Assembly (NCBI RefSeq): GCF_014466955.1
Contig: NZ_AP023396.1
Location: 1,054,001-1,118,000, forward strand
DNA length: 64,000 nt
Source of the DNA: Nocardia wallacei
Lineage (GTDB): Bacteria > Actinomycetota > Actinomycetes > Mycobacteriales > Mycobacteriaceae
Reading direction: 5' to 3'
Positions 56,319 to 64,000 of the stretch are shown in pieces. The position numbers and the translations under genes were made by a program. The notes under the pieces are model-generated. The model did no database searches and was not told the DNA's origin. It saw nothing but the letters and a program-made list of their open reading frames with translations. Positions within the stretch are counted from its first letter, which is position 1; each line of letters begins with the position of its first letter.

Positions 56319-57194
56319 GTGGCAAACGACAGGACCGGACGGGACGTGGTCCGCCCCGGTTCCCGTGCCGTGGAACGCAGCTCTGAGGTTGAGCAGCGGC
56401 AGATCAGCAACGAGGCCCGGATGATTCGCGGGGTCTTCCGCGCGGCCGGGCTGGCCGCCGGAACCGCCGTGCGCGGCGGGCAGTGGGCGGTCGGCACCAC
56501 CTACGAGGTGACCAAGGAGATCACCCAGGCCGCGCTGAACGGCGAGTCGTCCGCCGACATCGCCGAGCGCGCCGGGGCGGCGCTGCAATCGGTGGCGCGC
56601 AATATCCTCGGCGTCACCGAGGGCTCGGTGCGCGAGATCGTCAGCTACGTCCCGACCGGCAACGGCCACGCCCAGCAGGCGATTCCCGGTGGTTACGTCC
56701 GCTCGTCGAGCCTCGACGACCTGCGCCGTCGCGGCGACGCGCTGCTGGCCCGCTCGGCGGACGTGTACTTCACCGAGGACGTGCATCCCGCCTACGACCG
56801 CATCCTCGACCAGATCGCCCCCGACGAGGCCCGCATCCTGCGGTTCATGGCGCTCAACGGCCCGCAGCCGGCGGTCGACGTGCGCACCAACAGACCACTC
56901 GGTATCGGTTCCGAGCTGGTGGCCGGCGATCTGACCTCGGTGCCCGAACAGGCCGGCGTGCGCTACCCGGACCGGGCCCGGCTGTACCTGATCAACCTGA
57001 ACCGGCTCGGCCTGCTGGTGACCTCCGACGACCCGGTGGTACTGAGCCGCTACATGGTGCTCGAGGTGCAGCCGGTCGTGGAGGCCGCGCTCGGGCAGGC
57101 GGGGCGGGTGCCGAAGATTGTGCGAAAGAGCCTGCGACTGACCGAGTTCGGTGAGGACTTCTGCCGCACCTGCTTCTCCATCAACGGCTCGTAA
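56319..57194 (+). CDS. DUF4393 (Abi-alpha-like) protein, paralogue
   Basis: GTG 56319 follows GGAGAAG 5 bases upstream and gives 291 residues; ATG 56247 is an alternative. It aligns with the protein at 53891-54733 across APDEARILRFMALNGPQPAVDVRTNRPLG and LTEFGEDFCRTCF and has a similar Ala/Gly-rich region near its start. Divergent from the DUF445 gene. The two copies may be partners or alternatives around that gene. Confidence 0.75.
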   Translation: MANDRTGRDVVRPGSRAVERSSEVEQRQISNEARMIRGVFRAAGLAAGTAVRGGQWAVGTTYEVTKEITQAALNGESSADIAERAGAALQSVARNILGVTEGSVREIVSYVPTGNGHAQQAIPGGYVRSSSLDDLRRRGDALLARSADVYFTEDVHPAYDRILDQIAPDEARILRFMALNGPQPAVDVRTNRPLGIGSELVAGDLTSVPEQAGVRYPDRARLYLINLNRLGLLVTSDDPVVLSRYMVLEVQPVVEAALGQAGRVPKIVRKSLRLTEFGEDFCRTCFSINGS

Positions 57195-57267
57195 CGCGGC
57201 TGATAGCAATCCGATACAGATTTCCCGATCCGCGAAGATTCGCCGCTTCCGGTGGGATTGTGGAGTT

Positions 57268-57792
57268 ATGGACCCCGATGCCGTCTCCGCGATCAGCCGG
57301 CTGAAGTTCCGGTACCTGCGGGCACTCGACACCAAGTCCTGGGACGACTTCGCCGACACCATGGTCCCGGAGGCGACCGCGACCTACAGCGAGTACCTGC
57401 AGTTCGAATCGCGCGACGCGTTCCTGGCATTCATGCGCAACACGCTCGGCCCGCACGTGATCACCGAACACCGCTGCGACCACCCCGAGATCGACATCGA
57501 CGGCGACACCGCGACCGGCACCTGGTACCTCGCCGACACCGTGCTCATTCCCGGCCACAACATGCTGCTGCGCGGGGCGGCGTTCTACAACGACCGATAC
57601 GTCAAGTGCGACGACGGCGCCTGGCGCATCGCCCACACCGGTTACGAACGCACCTACGAGGTGGTGCTGTCCATGTCGGATCTGCCCAGTCTGCGCCTGA
57701 CGTCGAGCCGCTGGGGTGTCGTCGCCCAGGAGCCGGGGATGGCGTCGGACTCCGGCAACCAGCCTCCCGACGCCGCCGAAACCATGGGGTGA
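57268..57792 (+). CDS. SnoaL/NTF2-like protein
   Basis: One hundred and seventy-four residues from ATG 57268; an N-terminal helix (ISRLKFRYLRALDTKSWDDFADTMVPEATATYS), then a half-barrel (GPHVITEHRCDHPEIDIDGDTATGTWYLADTVL, YNDRYVKCDDGAWRIAHTGYERTYE) as in SnoaL-like enzymes and binding proteins. Acid and His residues line the expected pocket. Substrate unknown. Converges on prfC. Confidence 0.85.
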   Translation: MDPDAVSAISRLKFRYLRALDTKSWDDFADTMVPEATATYSEYLQFESRDAFLAFMRNTLGPHVITEHRCDHPEIDIDGDTATGTWYLADTVLIPGHNMLLRGAAFYNDRYVKCDDGAWRIAHTGYERTYEVVLSMSDLPSLRLTSSRWGVVAQEPGMASDSGNQPPDAAETMG

Positions 57793-57797
57793 GGCGC

Positions 57798-59414
57798 TCA
57801 GTCCGCGGTCGCGACCAGCGGCTCGAGGGTCAGTTTCGGCATTTCCTTCTGGATGTACTGCAGCCGCCACTTATCGCTGAACAGCGCGAGGATCGCGCCG
57901 TCGGTGCGGGTGAAGACCTCCACCCCGCGCTGCCGGTCCAGCTCCGGCGCCGACTCGGCGTCGGTGCGGCGGGCCAGCTGGTACGGCAGGTGGTCGAGGT
58001 GGGTCTCGACGTTGAATTCCGCCTGCATACGGGCGGTGACCACCTCGAACTGCATCGGGCCGACCGCGGCCAGCACCGGCGAGGCGTCGCCGCGGGTGTC
58101 GTTGCGCAGCACCTGCACCACACCCTCGGAATCCAGTTGGTCGATGGCCTTGCGGAACTGCTTGTATTTCCCGGCGCTCTGCGCGCGCAGCGTGGCGAAA
58201 TGCTCCGGCGCGAACGAGGGGATCGGCGGGAACTGCACCTTCTTGCCCACGTACAGGGTGTGGCCCGGGGCCAGCGCGGTCGCGTTCACCAGGCCGACCA
58301 CATCCCCCGGATAGGCGGTGTCGACGGTGGCGCGCTCGCGGCCGAAGACGGTCAGCGCGTATTTGGTCGCGAAGGGCTTGCCGGTCTGCGCGTGGGTGAC
58401 CACCATGCCGCGCTCGAACTCGCCGGACACGATGCGCATGAACGCCAGCCGGTCGCGGTGCGCGGCGTCCATGCCGGCCTGCACCTTGAACACGACCGCG
58501 CTGAACGGGTCGGCGGGAGTGCGCGGCGTGCCGTCGACGTCGGCGCGCGGGCCGGGCGGGGGCGCCAGCTCGACCAGGGTGTCCAGCAGTTGGCGCACAC
58601 CGAAGTTCAGCATCGCCGAGGCGTAGATGACCGGCGAGGTCTGGCCCGCCAGGAACAGCTCCTGGTCGTGGTCCTGGCCGGTGGCCGACAGCAGTTCGCT
58701 CTCCTCGGCCGCGGTCGCCCACACCTCGGCCTCGCGCTCGGCCGCCTGCTCCGGGGTGTAGGACTCCTCGGGCGCGATGGTGGCGCCGCCCGCGGTGCGG
58801 GTGAAGTGGACGTATTCGGTGGCCGCGCCGTCCTCGCCGCGGCGCAGCAGGCCGCGGAAGTCCCCGGCGATGCCGACCGGCAGGAACAGGGGAGTGGGCG
58901 TCAGGCCGATGCGCTCGCTGATCTCGTCGAGCAACTCCAGCGGGGCGCGGCCCGGCCGGTCCCATTTGTTGATGACGGTGATGACCGGGATGCCGCGGTG
59001 GCGGCAGACCTGAAACAGCTTGAGCGTCTGCGGTTCCAGGCCCTTGGCGGCGTCGATGAGCATGACGGCGGCGTCGACGGCGGTGAGCACCCGGTAGGTG
59101 TCCTCGGAGAAGTCCGAGTGGCCGGGGGTGTCGACCAGATTGATCACGCACCCGCCGTATTCGAACTGCAGCGCGGTCGAGCTGACCGAGATGCCGCGCG
59201 CCTTCTCCATCTCCATCCAGTCCGAGACCGTCGAGCGGCGCCCGGCCTTGCCGTGGATGGCACCGGCCTCGGCGATCACCTTGGCGTGCAGCGCCAGGGC
59301 CTCGGTGAGGGTGGATTTACCGGCGTCGGGGTGCGAGATCACCGCGAATGTGCGCCGCCGCGCCACCTCTTCGGCCAGCCCGGGCGCGGTCGCGCCGGCA
59401 GTCGGGGAATTCAC
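57798..59414 (-). CDS. prfC: Peptide chain release factor 3
   Basis: GTG 59414, 9 bases after GAGGAG, gives 538 residues. GTPase motifs: AVISHPDAGKST (P-loop), RGISVSSTAL, DTPGHSDFSEDT, NKWDRPGR, then the RF3 core domain 2 and the closing KWRLQYIQKEMPKLTLEPL. RF3 recycles RF1/RF2 from ribosomes with GTP; actinobacteria vary in having it. Divergent from rplY. Confidence 0.95.
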   Translation of the reverse strand: MNSPTAGATAPGLAEEVARRRTFAVISHPDAGKSTLTEALALHAKVIAEAGAIHGKAGRRSTVSDWMEMEKARGISVSSTALQFEYGGCVINLVDTPGHSDFSEDTYRVLTAVDAAVMLIDAAKGLEPQTLKLFQVCRHRGIPVITVINKWDRPGRAPLELLDEISERIGLTPTPLFLPVGIAGDFRGLLRRGEDGAATEYVHFTRTAGGATIAPEESYTPEQAAEREAEVWATAAEESELLSATGQDHDQELFLAGQTSPVIYASAMLNFGVRQLLDTLVELAPPPGPRADVDGTPRTPADPFSAVVFKVQAGMDAAHRDRLAFMRIVSGEFERGMVVTHAQTGKPFATKYALTVFGRERATVDTAYPGDVVGLVNATALAPGHTLYVGKKVQFPPIPSFAPEHFATLRAQSAGKYKQFRKAIDQLDSEGVVQVLRNDTRGDASPVLAAVGPMQFEVVTARMQAEFNVETHLDHLPYQLARRTDAESAPELDRQRGVEVFTRTDGAILALFSDKWRLQYIQKEMPKLTLEPLVATAD

Positions 59415-59703
59415 GGGGGAGTGCTCCTCTTCGCGGGACAGGCAACCGCTCCAGGGTACTCGACCGCCCGATCGGCGGACCGTACCGGCCGGCCGGGGCG
59501 CGGTGCGAGAGACCGCGGTGGTGCGTGTTATTCTCGTCGGGTTGTCTCGGCGAGGGTGAGGCACTTGTGCTCACCGTGATCGACGTGGCCCGGCTTCCGG
59601 TCGTCCTCGTTCGGTCTTCGCCCGACGAGCAGACCCTCGGTCAAGGTCCAGCCCCTGACCGCAGCATGCAGACCGCCCGGAGAGCCGTAGGAGTTCATCA
59701 GTC

Positions 59704-60312
59704 ATGTCCGACGCCAGCCTTCTCGAAGCCACCGTCCGCACCGAGTTCGGCAAGGGCGCCGCCCGCCGCACCCGCCGTGCCGGTCACGTGCCCGCCGTGC
59801 TGTACGGCCACGGTGAGGCCCCCAAGCACCTCTCGGTCGACGCCCACGCCTTCGCCGCGATCCTGCGCGAGCACGGCACCAACGCGGTGCTGAACCTCGA
59901 GATCGAGGGCAAGAAGCAACTCGCGCTGACCAAATCCGTTGTGGTGCACCCGATCCGGCGCTACATCGAGCACGCCGACCTGCTGATCGTCAAGCGCGGC
60001 GAGAAGGTCGTGGCCGACGTGCACGTCGTGCTCTCCGGTGACGCCGCCCCGGGCACCCTGGTCACCCAGGACGCCACCACCATCGCCGTCGAGGCCGACG
60101 CCCTGAACATCCCCGAGGAGATCGAGGTCTCCATCGAGGGCGCCGAGGCCGGCACCCAGATCACCGCCGGTCAGATCACGCTGCCGAAGGGCGCTACCCT
60201 GGCCGCCGACCCGGAGACCCTGCTCGTCAACGTCATCACCGCGCCGGCCGCCGAGGCCACCGAGGCGGAGGGTGCGGCCGAGGAGTCCGCCGAGGGCGAG
60301 AACGCCGAATAA
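59704..60312 (+). CDS. rplY: Ribosomal protein L25 (CTC/TL5 type)
   Basis: Two hundred and two residues: the N-terminal 5S-rRNA-binding domain ([31 protein letters not shown]) and the C-terminal TL5 beta domain ([50 protein letters not shown]... the end is Glu/Ala-rich). The start ATG at 59704 follows GGAG. Pth follows 21 bp downstream, the standard pair. Confidence 0.95.
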   Translation: MSDASLLEATVRTEFGKGAARRTRRAGHVPAVLYGHGEAPKHLSVDAHAFAAILREHGTNAVLNLEIEGKKQLALTKSVVVHPIRRYIEHADLLIVKRGEKVVADVHVVLSGDAAPGTLVTQDATTIAVEADALNIPEEIEVSIEGAEAGTQITAGQITLPKGATLAADPETLLVNVITAPAAEATEAEGAAEESAEGENAE

Positions 60313-60333
60313 GTCCGCAGCCAACCGTTTTCG

Positions 60334-60924
60334 ATGACCGAATCGAGTGCCGGGCCGCCACCGCCCGCGCTGGTGGTCGGCCTGGGGAATCCCGGGCCGG
60401 AATACGAGCGCACCCGGCACAATGTCGGTTTCCTGGTCGCCGACGTGCTCGCGGGGCGCGTCGGCGGCCGGTTCACCGTGCACAAGAAGTCCGGGGCGGA
60501 CCTGCTCGAGGCCCGGCTGAACGGGCGAAAGGTGTTGCTGGCCAAGCCCCGCACGTACATGAACATCTCCGGCCGCCCGGTCGCGTCGCTGGCGCGGTTC
60601 TTCTCGGTTCCGGCCGCCGAGGTGATCGTCGTGCACGACGAGCTGGATCTGCCGTTCGGCGCCATCCGGCTCAAGCGCGGCGGCGGCGAGGGCGGGCACA
60701 ACGGGCTGCGCTCGGTGTCGAGCGCGTTGACCACCAAGGACTACCTGCGGGTGCGGTTCGGCATCGGCCGACCGCCGGGCCGCCAGGACCCCGCCGACTT
60801 CGTGCTCAAGCAGTTCTCGTCGGTGGAGCGCAAGGAGGTTCCGGTCCTGGTGGAACAGGCCGCCGATGCCGTGGAACTGCTCCTGAGCGTCGGGCTGGAA
60901 CCGGCGCAGAACCAATTGCACTGA
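60334..60924 (+). CDS. pth: Peptidyl-tRNA hydrolase
   Basis: One hundred and ninety-six residues: [19 protein letters not shown] (with catalytic His of HNVG), [20 protein letters not shown] (Asp) and GGHNGLRSV. It releases peptides from prematurely freed peptidyl-tRNA. The ATG lies 21 bp after rplY, so the two are co-transcribed. Converges on the ligase gene. Confidence 0.96.
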   Translation: MTESSAGPPPPALVVGLGNPGPEYERTRHNVGFLVADVLAGRVGGRFTVHKKSGADLLEARLNGRKVLLAKPRTYMNISGRPVASLARFFSVPAAEVIVVHDELDLPFGAIRLKRGGGEGGHNGLRSVSSALTTKDYLRVRFGIGRPPGRQDPADFVLKQFSSVERKEVPVLVEQAADAVELLLSVGLEPAQNQLH

Positions 60925-60925
60925 G

Positions 60926-62581
60926 CTATTCGCTCGTTCGGGTGAGGGTCGCCGTGGCGGTGCGGCGCAGCTTTCCCGAGGAGGTCTTGGGCAGGGCGCC
61001 CGGACCCAGCACGGTCACGCTGCGGGGCCGCACGCCGACCTCGGCGAAGACCGCGTGCGCGATATCGCGTTCGATGCGGTGGACCTCGGCGGCGTTCTGG
61101 TGGTCGTTGCTCTCCACCACCACGGCGAAGCTCTCGCGATGCTGCCCCGCGTCGAGCCGGACCGCGACCGCGTTGCCGGGCCGCACCCCGCGCACGCGCA
61201 GCGCGGCGCGCTCGATGTCGGTCGGGAAGATGTTGCGACCGCCCATGATGATGACGTCCTTGATGCGGCCGCACACGACGATCAGGCCCTCCTCGGTGAA
61301 GTAGCCGATGTCGCCGGTGTCCAGCCAGCCCTCGGCGTCCCGGGCGGGCCGGAAGCCGTCGACCGTGACGTAACCGGAGGTCACCGCGGGCCCGCGTACC
61401 TCGAGCACCCCGACCGAGCGGATCGGCAGCGGCGTGCGCTCGTTGTCGACCACGCGGCCCTCCAGTCCGTCGACCAGGTAGCCCAGCGTCGGCAGCCGCC
61501 GCACGGCGCCGTGATGCGTGCGCGGATCCTGCACCGGCACCGCCTTTCCCAGCGCCTCCAGCAGATCGGCGTCGACGACATCGAGCACCATGCCGTGGCC
61601 GGGGTCCGGGATCGACACGGCCAGTGTGGTTTCCGCCATCCCGTACACCGGAGTGATCGCCATCGGGTTGAGCCCGAACCGTTTTCCCGCCGCCGCGAGG
61701 GCCTCGATGGTGTCGGGGTCGACCGGTTCCGCGCCGTTCCACATGTAGCGCACGCTGCTGAGGTCCACCGCGCCGTCGTCGGCCTGGCGTAGGCGGCGCG
61801 AGAGCAGGGCGTAGGCGAAATTGGGTGCGGCCGTGACGGTTCCGCGATACTTCGTGATCAGCTCGGCCCACAGCAGCGGGCGGTGCAGAAAGTCCAGCGG
61901 CGTCACGCACACCACCTCGGCGCCGAATTGCATGGGCACGCTGAGGAATCCGACCATGCCCATGTCGTGGAACAGCGGCAGCCAGCTGACCATCACATCG
62001 TGGTCGAGCTGGAATTTCACCCGGTCGAACATGGCGTAGGCGTTGGCGAGGAAGTTGCCGTGCGTGATCCGGACCGCCTTCGGCGACCCGGTCGACCCCG
62101 AGGTCAGCTGCTGCAGCGCGATATCGCTCTCGGCGGTCGGCAGCGGATCGGTGTCCGGCCCGCCGGGCAGGTCGGCGATGCGCACCACGGTGATGCCGCG
62201 TTCGGCGAGCAGCGGCGCGGCCGCCTCGAACGGCGCGCCCAGCACCACGGCGCGGGCCTCGATCATGCCCAGTACGGTCTCGGTGTCGTGCGCCCACTGC
62301 GCCAGGTCGGTGCGCGGCGTCGGCTGGTGCAGCATCGTGATCGAGGCGCCGCGCATCCAGACCGCCTGGCAGGCCGGGGCGATATCGGCCGGGCGACCGG
62401 CCAGCACCCCGACGGCGTCACCGTGCCCTAGACCGGCGGCGGCCAGGCCACCGGCCATGCGGCGCGCGGTCCGGTGTATCTCGCCCCAGGTCTGCCGGCG
62501 CGGCGCCGCCGGCTCCCCGGTGACCAGCCCGCGCGTGGACTCGCGCGCGGTCGCGTACATCTCGTCGGTGAAGCGGCTCAC
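60926..62581 (-). CDS. Fatty acyl-AMP/CoA ligase (FadD-type)
   Basis: GTG 62581 with GGAG 6 bases ahead gives 551 residues. Adenylate-forming motifs: [14 protein letters not shown] (A3), YGMAETT (A5), DTGDIGYF (A7), [14 protein letters not shown] (A8-like) and [11 protein letters not shown] (A10 lysine). N-terminal [20 protein letters not shown] matches FadD ligases, and the domain spacing fits fatty acyl-AMP ligases that hand acyl chains to polyketide-type enzymes. Which acyl chain it uses cannot be told. Two proteins share this strand with the aminotransferase upstream. Confidence 0.88.
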   Translation of the reverse strand: MSRFTDEMYATARESTRGLVTGEPAAPRRQTWGEIHRTARRMAGGLAAAGLGHGDAVGVLAGRPADIAPACQAVWMRGASITMLHQPTPRTDLAQWAHDTETVLGMIEARAVVLGAPFEAAAPLLAERGITVVRIADLPGGPDTDPLPTAESDIALQQLTSGSTGSPKAVRITHGNFLANAYAMFDRVKFQLDHDVMVSWLPLFHDMGMVGFLSVPMQFGAEVVCVTPLDFLHRPLLWAELITKYRGTVTAAPNFAYALLSRRLRQADDGAVDLSSVRYMWNGAEPVDPDTIEALAAAGKRFGLNPMAITPVYGMAETTLAVSIPDPGHGMVLDVVDADLLEALGKAVPVQDPRTHHGAVRRLPTLGYLVDGLEGRVVDNERTPLPIRSVGVLEVRGPAVTSGYVTVDGFRPARDAEGWLDTGDIGYFTEEGLIVVCGRIKDVIIMGGRNIFPTDIERAALRVRGVRPGNAVAVRLDAGQHRESFAVVVESNDHQNAAEVHRIERDIAHAVFAEVGVRPRSVTVLGPGALPKTSSGKLRRTATATLTRTSE

Positions 62582-62714
62582 GATCGACTCCTTCACGAAG
62601 TCGGACACGGGACGCGGAGCCGAGCGAGAGCGTGGGCGGTTCTCGCTCGCCTCCACACCCTCGGACTACGGATCCCGTGCCGACGGGGTTCATTCGGACG
62701 CACTGGATTCGCGC

Positions 62715-63989
62715 TCAGTGCCCGGCGGCCAGCGCGGCGACGGCGTCGGCGAAACGGTCCAGTTCGGGGGTGGTGACGAAGCAGTGCGGGGAGGCGCGCA
62801 CCACGGCGTCGAGCCCACGGGCGGTCATGTCGAGCAGGGTGGAGCCGCGATGGCTGACCGTAACCGTGATGTCCTGTTCGCCCAGGCGATCGCGGACCTC
62901 GTGGGGGTGCAGCCCGTCTACGGTGAACGAGACGATCCCGCTGTGCCGCATCCCGAGATCGCGCACGGTGACGCCGGTGATCTGCGGCAGCGTCTTGCGC
63001 AGGTACGCCGCGTTGGCGGCGATCGCGTCGTAGACCCGGTCGGGACCGAGCTCGAGCAGGTAGCGCACCGCGGCGCCGAGACCGAGACGGGCCGCGACGT
63101 CGTGCTCCCAGAATTCGAAACGGGTGGCATCGGGCGCCAGCCGGTACTCCCGCGGGCCGGTCCACTGCGCACTGTGCAGGTCCAGGCGGCCGGGCTCCAT
63201 GGCGGCGGCCAATTCCGGTCGCACGTAGAGGAATCCGGTGCCGCGCGGGCCGCGCAGCCATTTGCGTCCGGTGGCCGACAGGGCATCGACGCCGAGCGCG
63301 GCGACATCGAGGGGCAGCTGGCCCGCCGACTGACAGGCGTCCAGCAGCACGATCGCGCCCGCCTCGCGCACCACCCGGGCGGCCTCGGCGACCGGGTTCA
63401 CCAGACCGCCGTTGGTGGGCGCGTGCAGCAGCGACACCAGCTTCACGCGCTCGTCGACCGACCCGGCCAGCGCGTCGACATCGATCTGCCCGGTCGGATC
63501 GGTGGGGATGGCCTCGACCACGGCGCCGGTGGCGCGGGCGCGCTGCAGCGCGGCGATGGCGTTGCTGGCGTAGTCCGCGCCGGAGACCAGGATCCGGTCA
63601 CCGGGGGCCAGCGGGATCGAGTAGAAGAAGTCGGCCCAGGACCGGGTCGCGCTGTCGCTCAGCGCGATTCCCGCCGGGTCGGCGTTGATCAGCGTGCCGA
63701 TGGCCGACCGCACCGCGGCCAGGTCGGCCAGCCGCTCGTTGGCCGCGCGGTAGCCGCCGATCTCGGCCTCCCGGCGCAGGTGGCCGATCACCGTGTCCAC
63801 CACGACCCGCGGCGGCAGGGAGGAGCCGGCGCTGTCGAGGAAGACCGGCGACGGACCGGAGAGGTCGTCGTAGGCGGCGATGTCGGCGCGGAGGCGAGTC
63901 TGATCCAGCACCTCATCGACGATAGAAGCGATTTCCTTCGAGTACGCATCTACCCTGGTAGATCGGCCTTGTCGCGCGCGTGTCATCAA
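62715..63989 (-). CDS. Class-V aminotransferase (PLP-dependent; EgtE/IPNE-like)
   Basis: Four hundred and twenty-four residues from ATG 63989, 11 bases before the window end. PLP features: the D in VLLDACQSAGQLP, the Schiff-base lysine in SATGRKWLRGPRGTGFLYVRP and SDSATRSWADFF; the fold is that of class-V enzymes such as isopenicillin-N epimerase, cysteine desulfurase and EgtE. No ergothioneine-pathway neighbour is present, so EgtE is only one option. Confidence 0.85.
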   Translation of the reverse strand: MMTRARQGRSTRVDAYSKEIASIVDEVLDQTRLRADIAAYDDLSGPSPVFLDSAGSSLPPRVVVDTVIGHLRREAEIGGYRAANERLADLAAVRSAIGTLINADPAGIALSDSATRSWADFFYSIPLAPGDRILVSGADYASNAIAALQRARATGAVVEAIPTDPTGQIDVDALAGSVDERVKLVSLLHAPTNGGLVNPVAEAARVVREAGAIVLLDACQSAGQLPLDVAALGVDALSATGRKWLRGPRGTGFLYVRPELAAAMEPGRLDLHSAQWTGPREYRLAPDATRFEFWEHDVAARLGLGAAVRYLLELGPDRVYDAIAANAAYLRKTLPQITGVTVRDLGMRHSGIVSFTVDGLHPHEVRDRLGEQDITVTVSHRGSTLLDMTARGLDAVVRASPHCFVTTPELDRFADAVAALAAGH

Positions 63990-64000
63990 TTCTTCAGAAA

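Overview
The window is high-GC actinobacterial DNA, most probably from a mycolate-forming relative of Mycobacterium, with Nocardia the best guess. The pointers are the core order metG-rsmI-pmt / tatD / rpfB / rsmA / ispE / ABC-F, an LpqN-type protein, DUF3558-type lipoproteins, an EspG-like chaperone and frequent GTG starts. The species was inferred from gene content only.

Positions 1 to about 25,400 form a mosaic accessory region that ends at a tRNA-Ala(CGC) gene (25405-25480, minus strand) with a large serine recombinase pointing into it. It holds two HNH-like paralogues (one cut by the window edge), an RNase HI fused to a Cys/His-rich tail, a membrane peptide, a one-polypeptide methylase/specificity (HsdM-HsdS-like) protein with an N-terminal HTH, and two remnants of a TrwC/MobF-type relaxase. 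Two identical 1,286-bp IS3-family (IS407-like) copies lie in inverted orientation (5733-7018 and 22364-23649). Between them are an unknown gene, a membrane Ser/Thr kinase, an ESX (type VII secretion)-associated set (helical protein, two lipoproteins, 840-residue W-x-G protein, EspC-like and PPE-like proteins, EspG-like chaperone), a GHKL-like/DUF4254/PAS-like regulatory trio, an intact IS481 element and an alpha/beta hydrolase. Flanking 4-bp repeats suggest that the 15.3 kb between the IS3 copies has been inverted by recombination between them.

From 25.5 kb onward the DNA looks like chromosomal core with uniformly high GC: an MFS exporter fused to extracellular carboxypeptidase-regulatory-like repeats, a family-5 uracil-DNA glycosylase, two tandem GyrI-like proteins, a GAF-GGDEF-EAL c-di-GMP enzyme with a PAS-like protein, a GT4 glycosyltransferase, an SDR, SoxR, arginine deiminase with a GntR/YtrA-type regulator, protein O-mannosyltransferase, rsmI, metG, tatD, rpfB, an SDR behind a KstR-like operator, rsmA, an LpqN-type protein, a copper efflux operon (copZ, secreted protein, CopA-type ATPase), ispE, an ABC-F ATPase, two DUF4393 paralogues around a DUF445 protein, a SnoaL-like protein, prfC, rplY, pth, a fatty acyl-AMP/CoA ligase and a class-V aminotransferase.

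Several genes probably work together: metG-rsmI-pmt are co-oriented and closely spaced; copZ, the secreted protein and the ATPase overlap by 4 bp each; the PPE-like and EspG-like genes overlap as a substrate/chaperone pair; the HNH and RNase H genes overlap. The gap between rpfB and the next SDR (44547-45132) is unusual non-coding DNA with a 96-bp long hairpin and eight units of a 30-bp tandem repeat.
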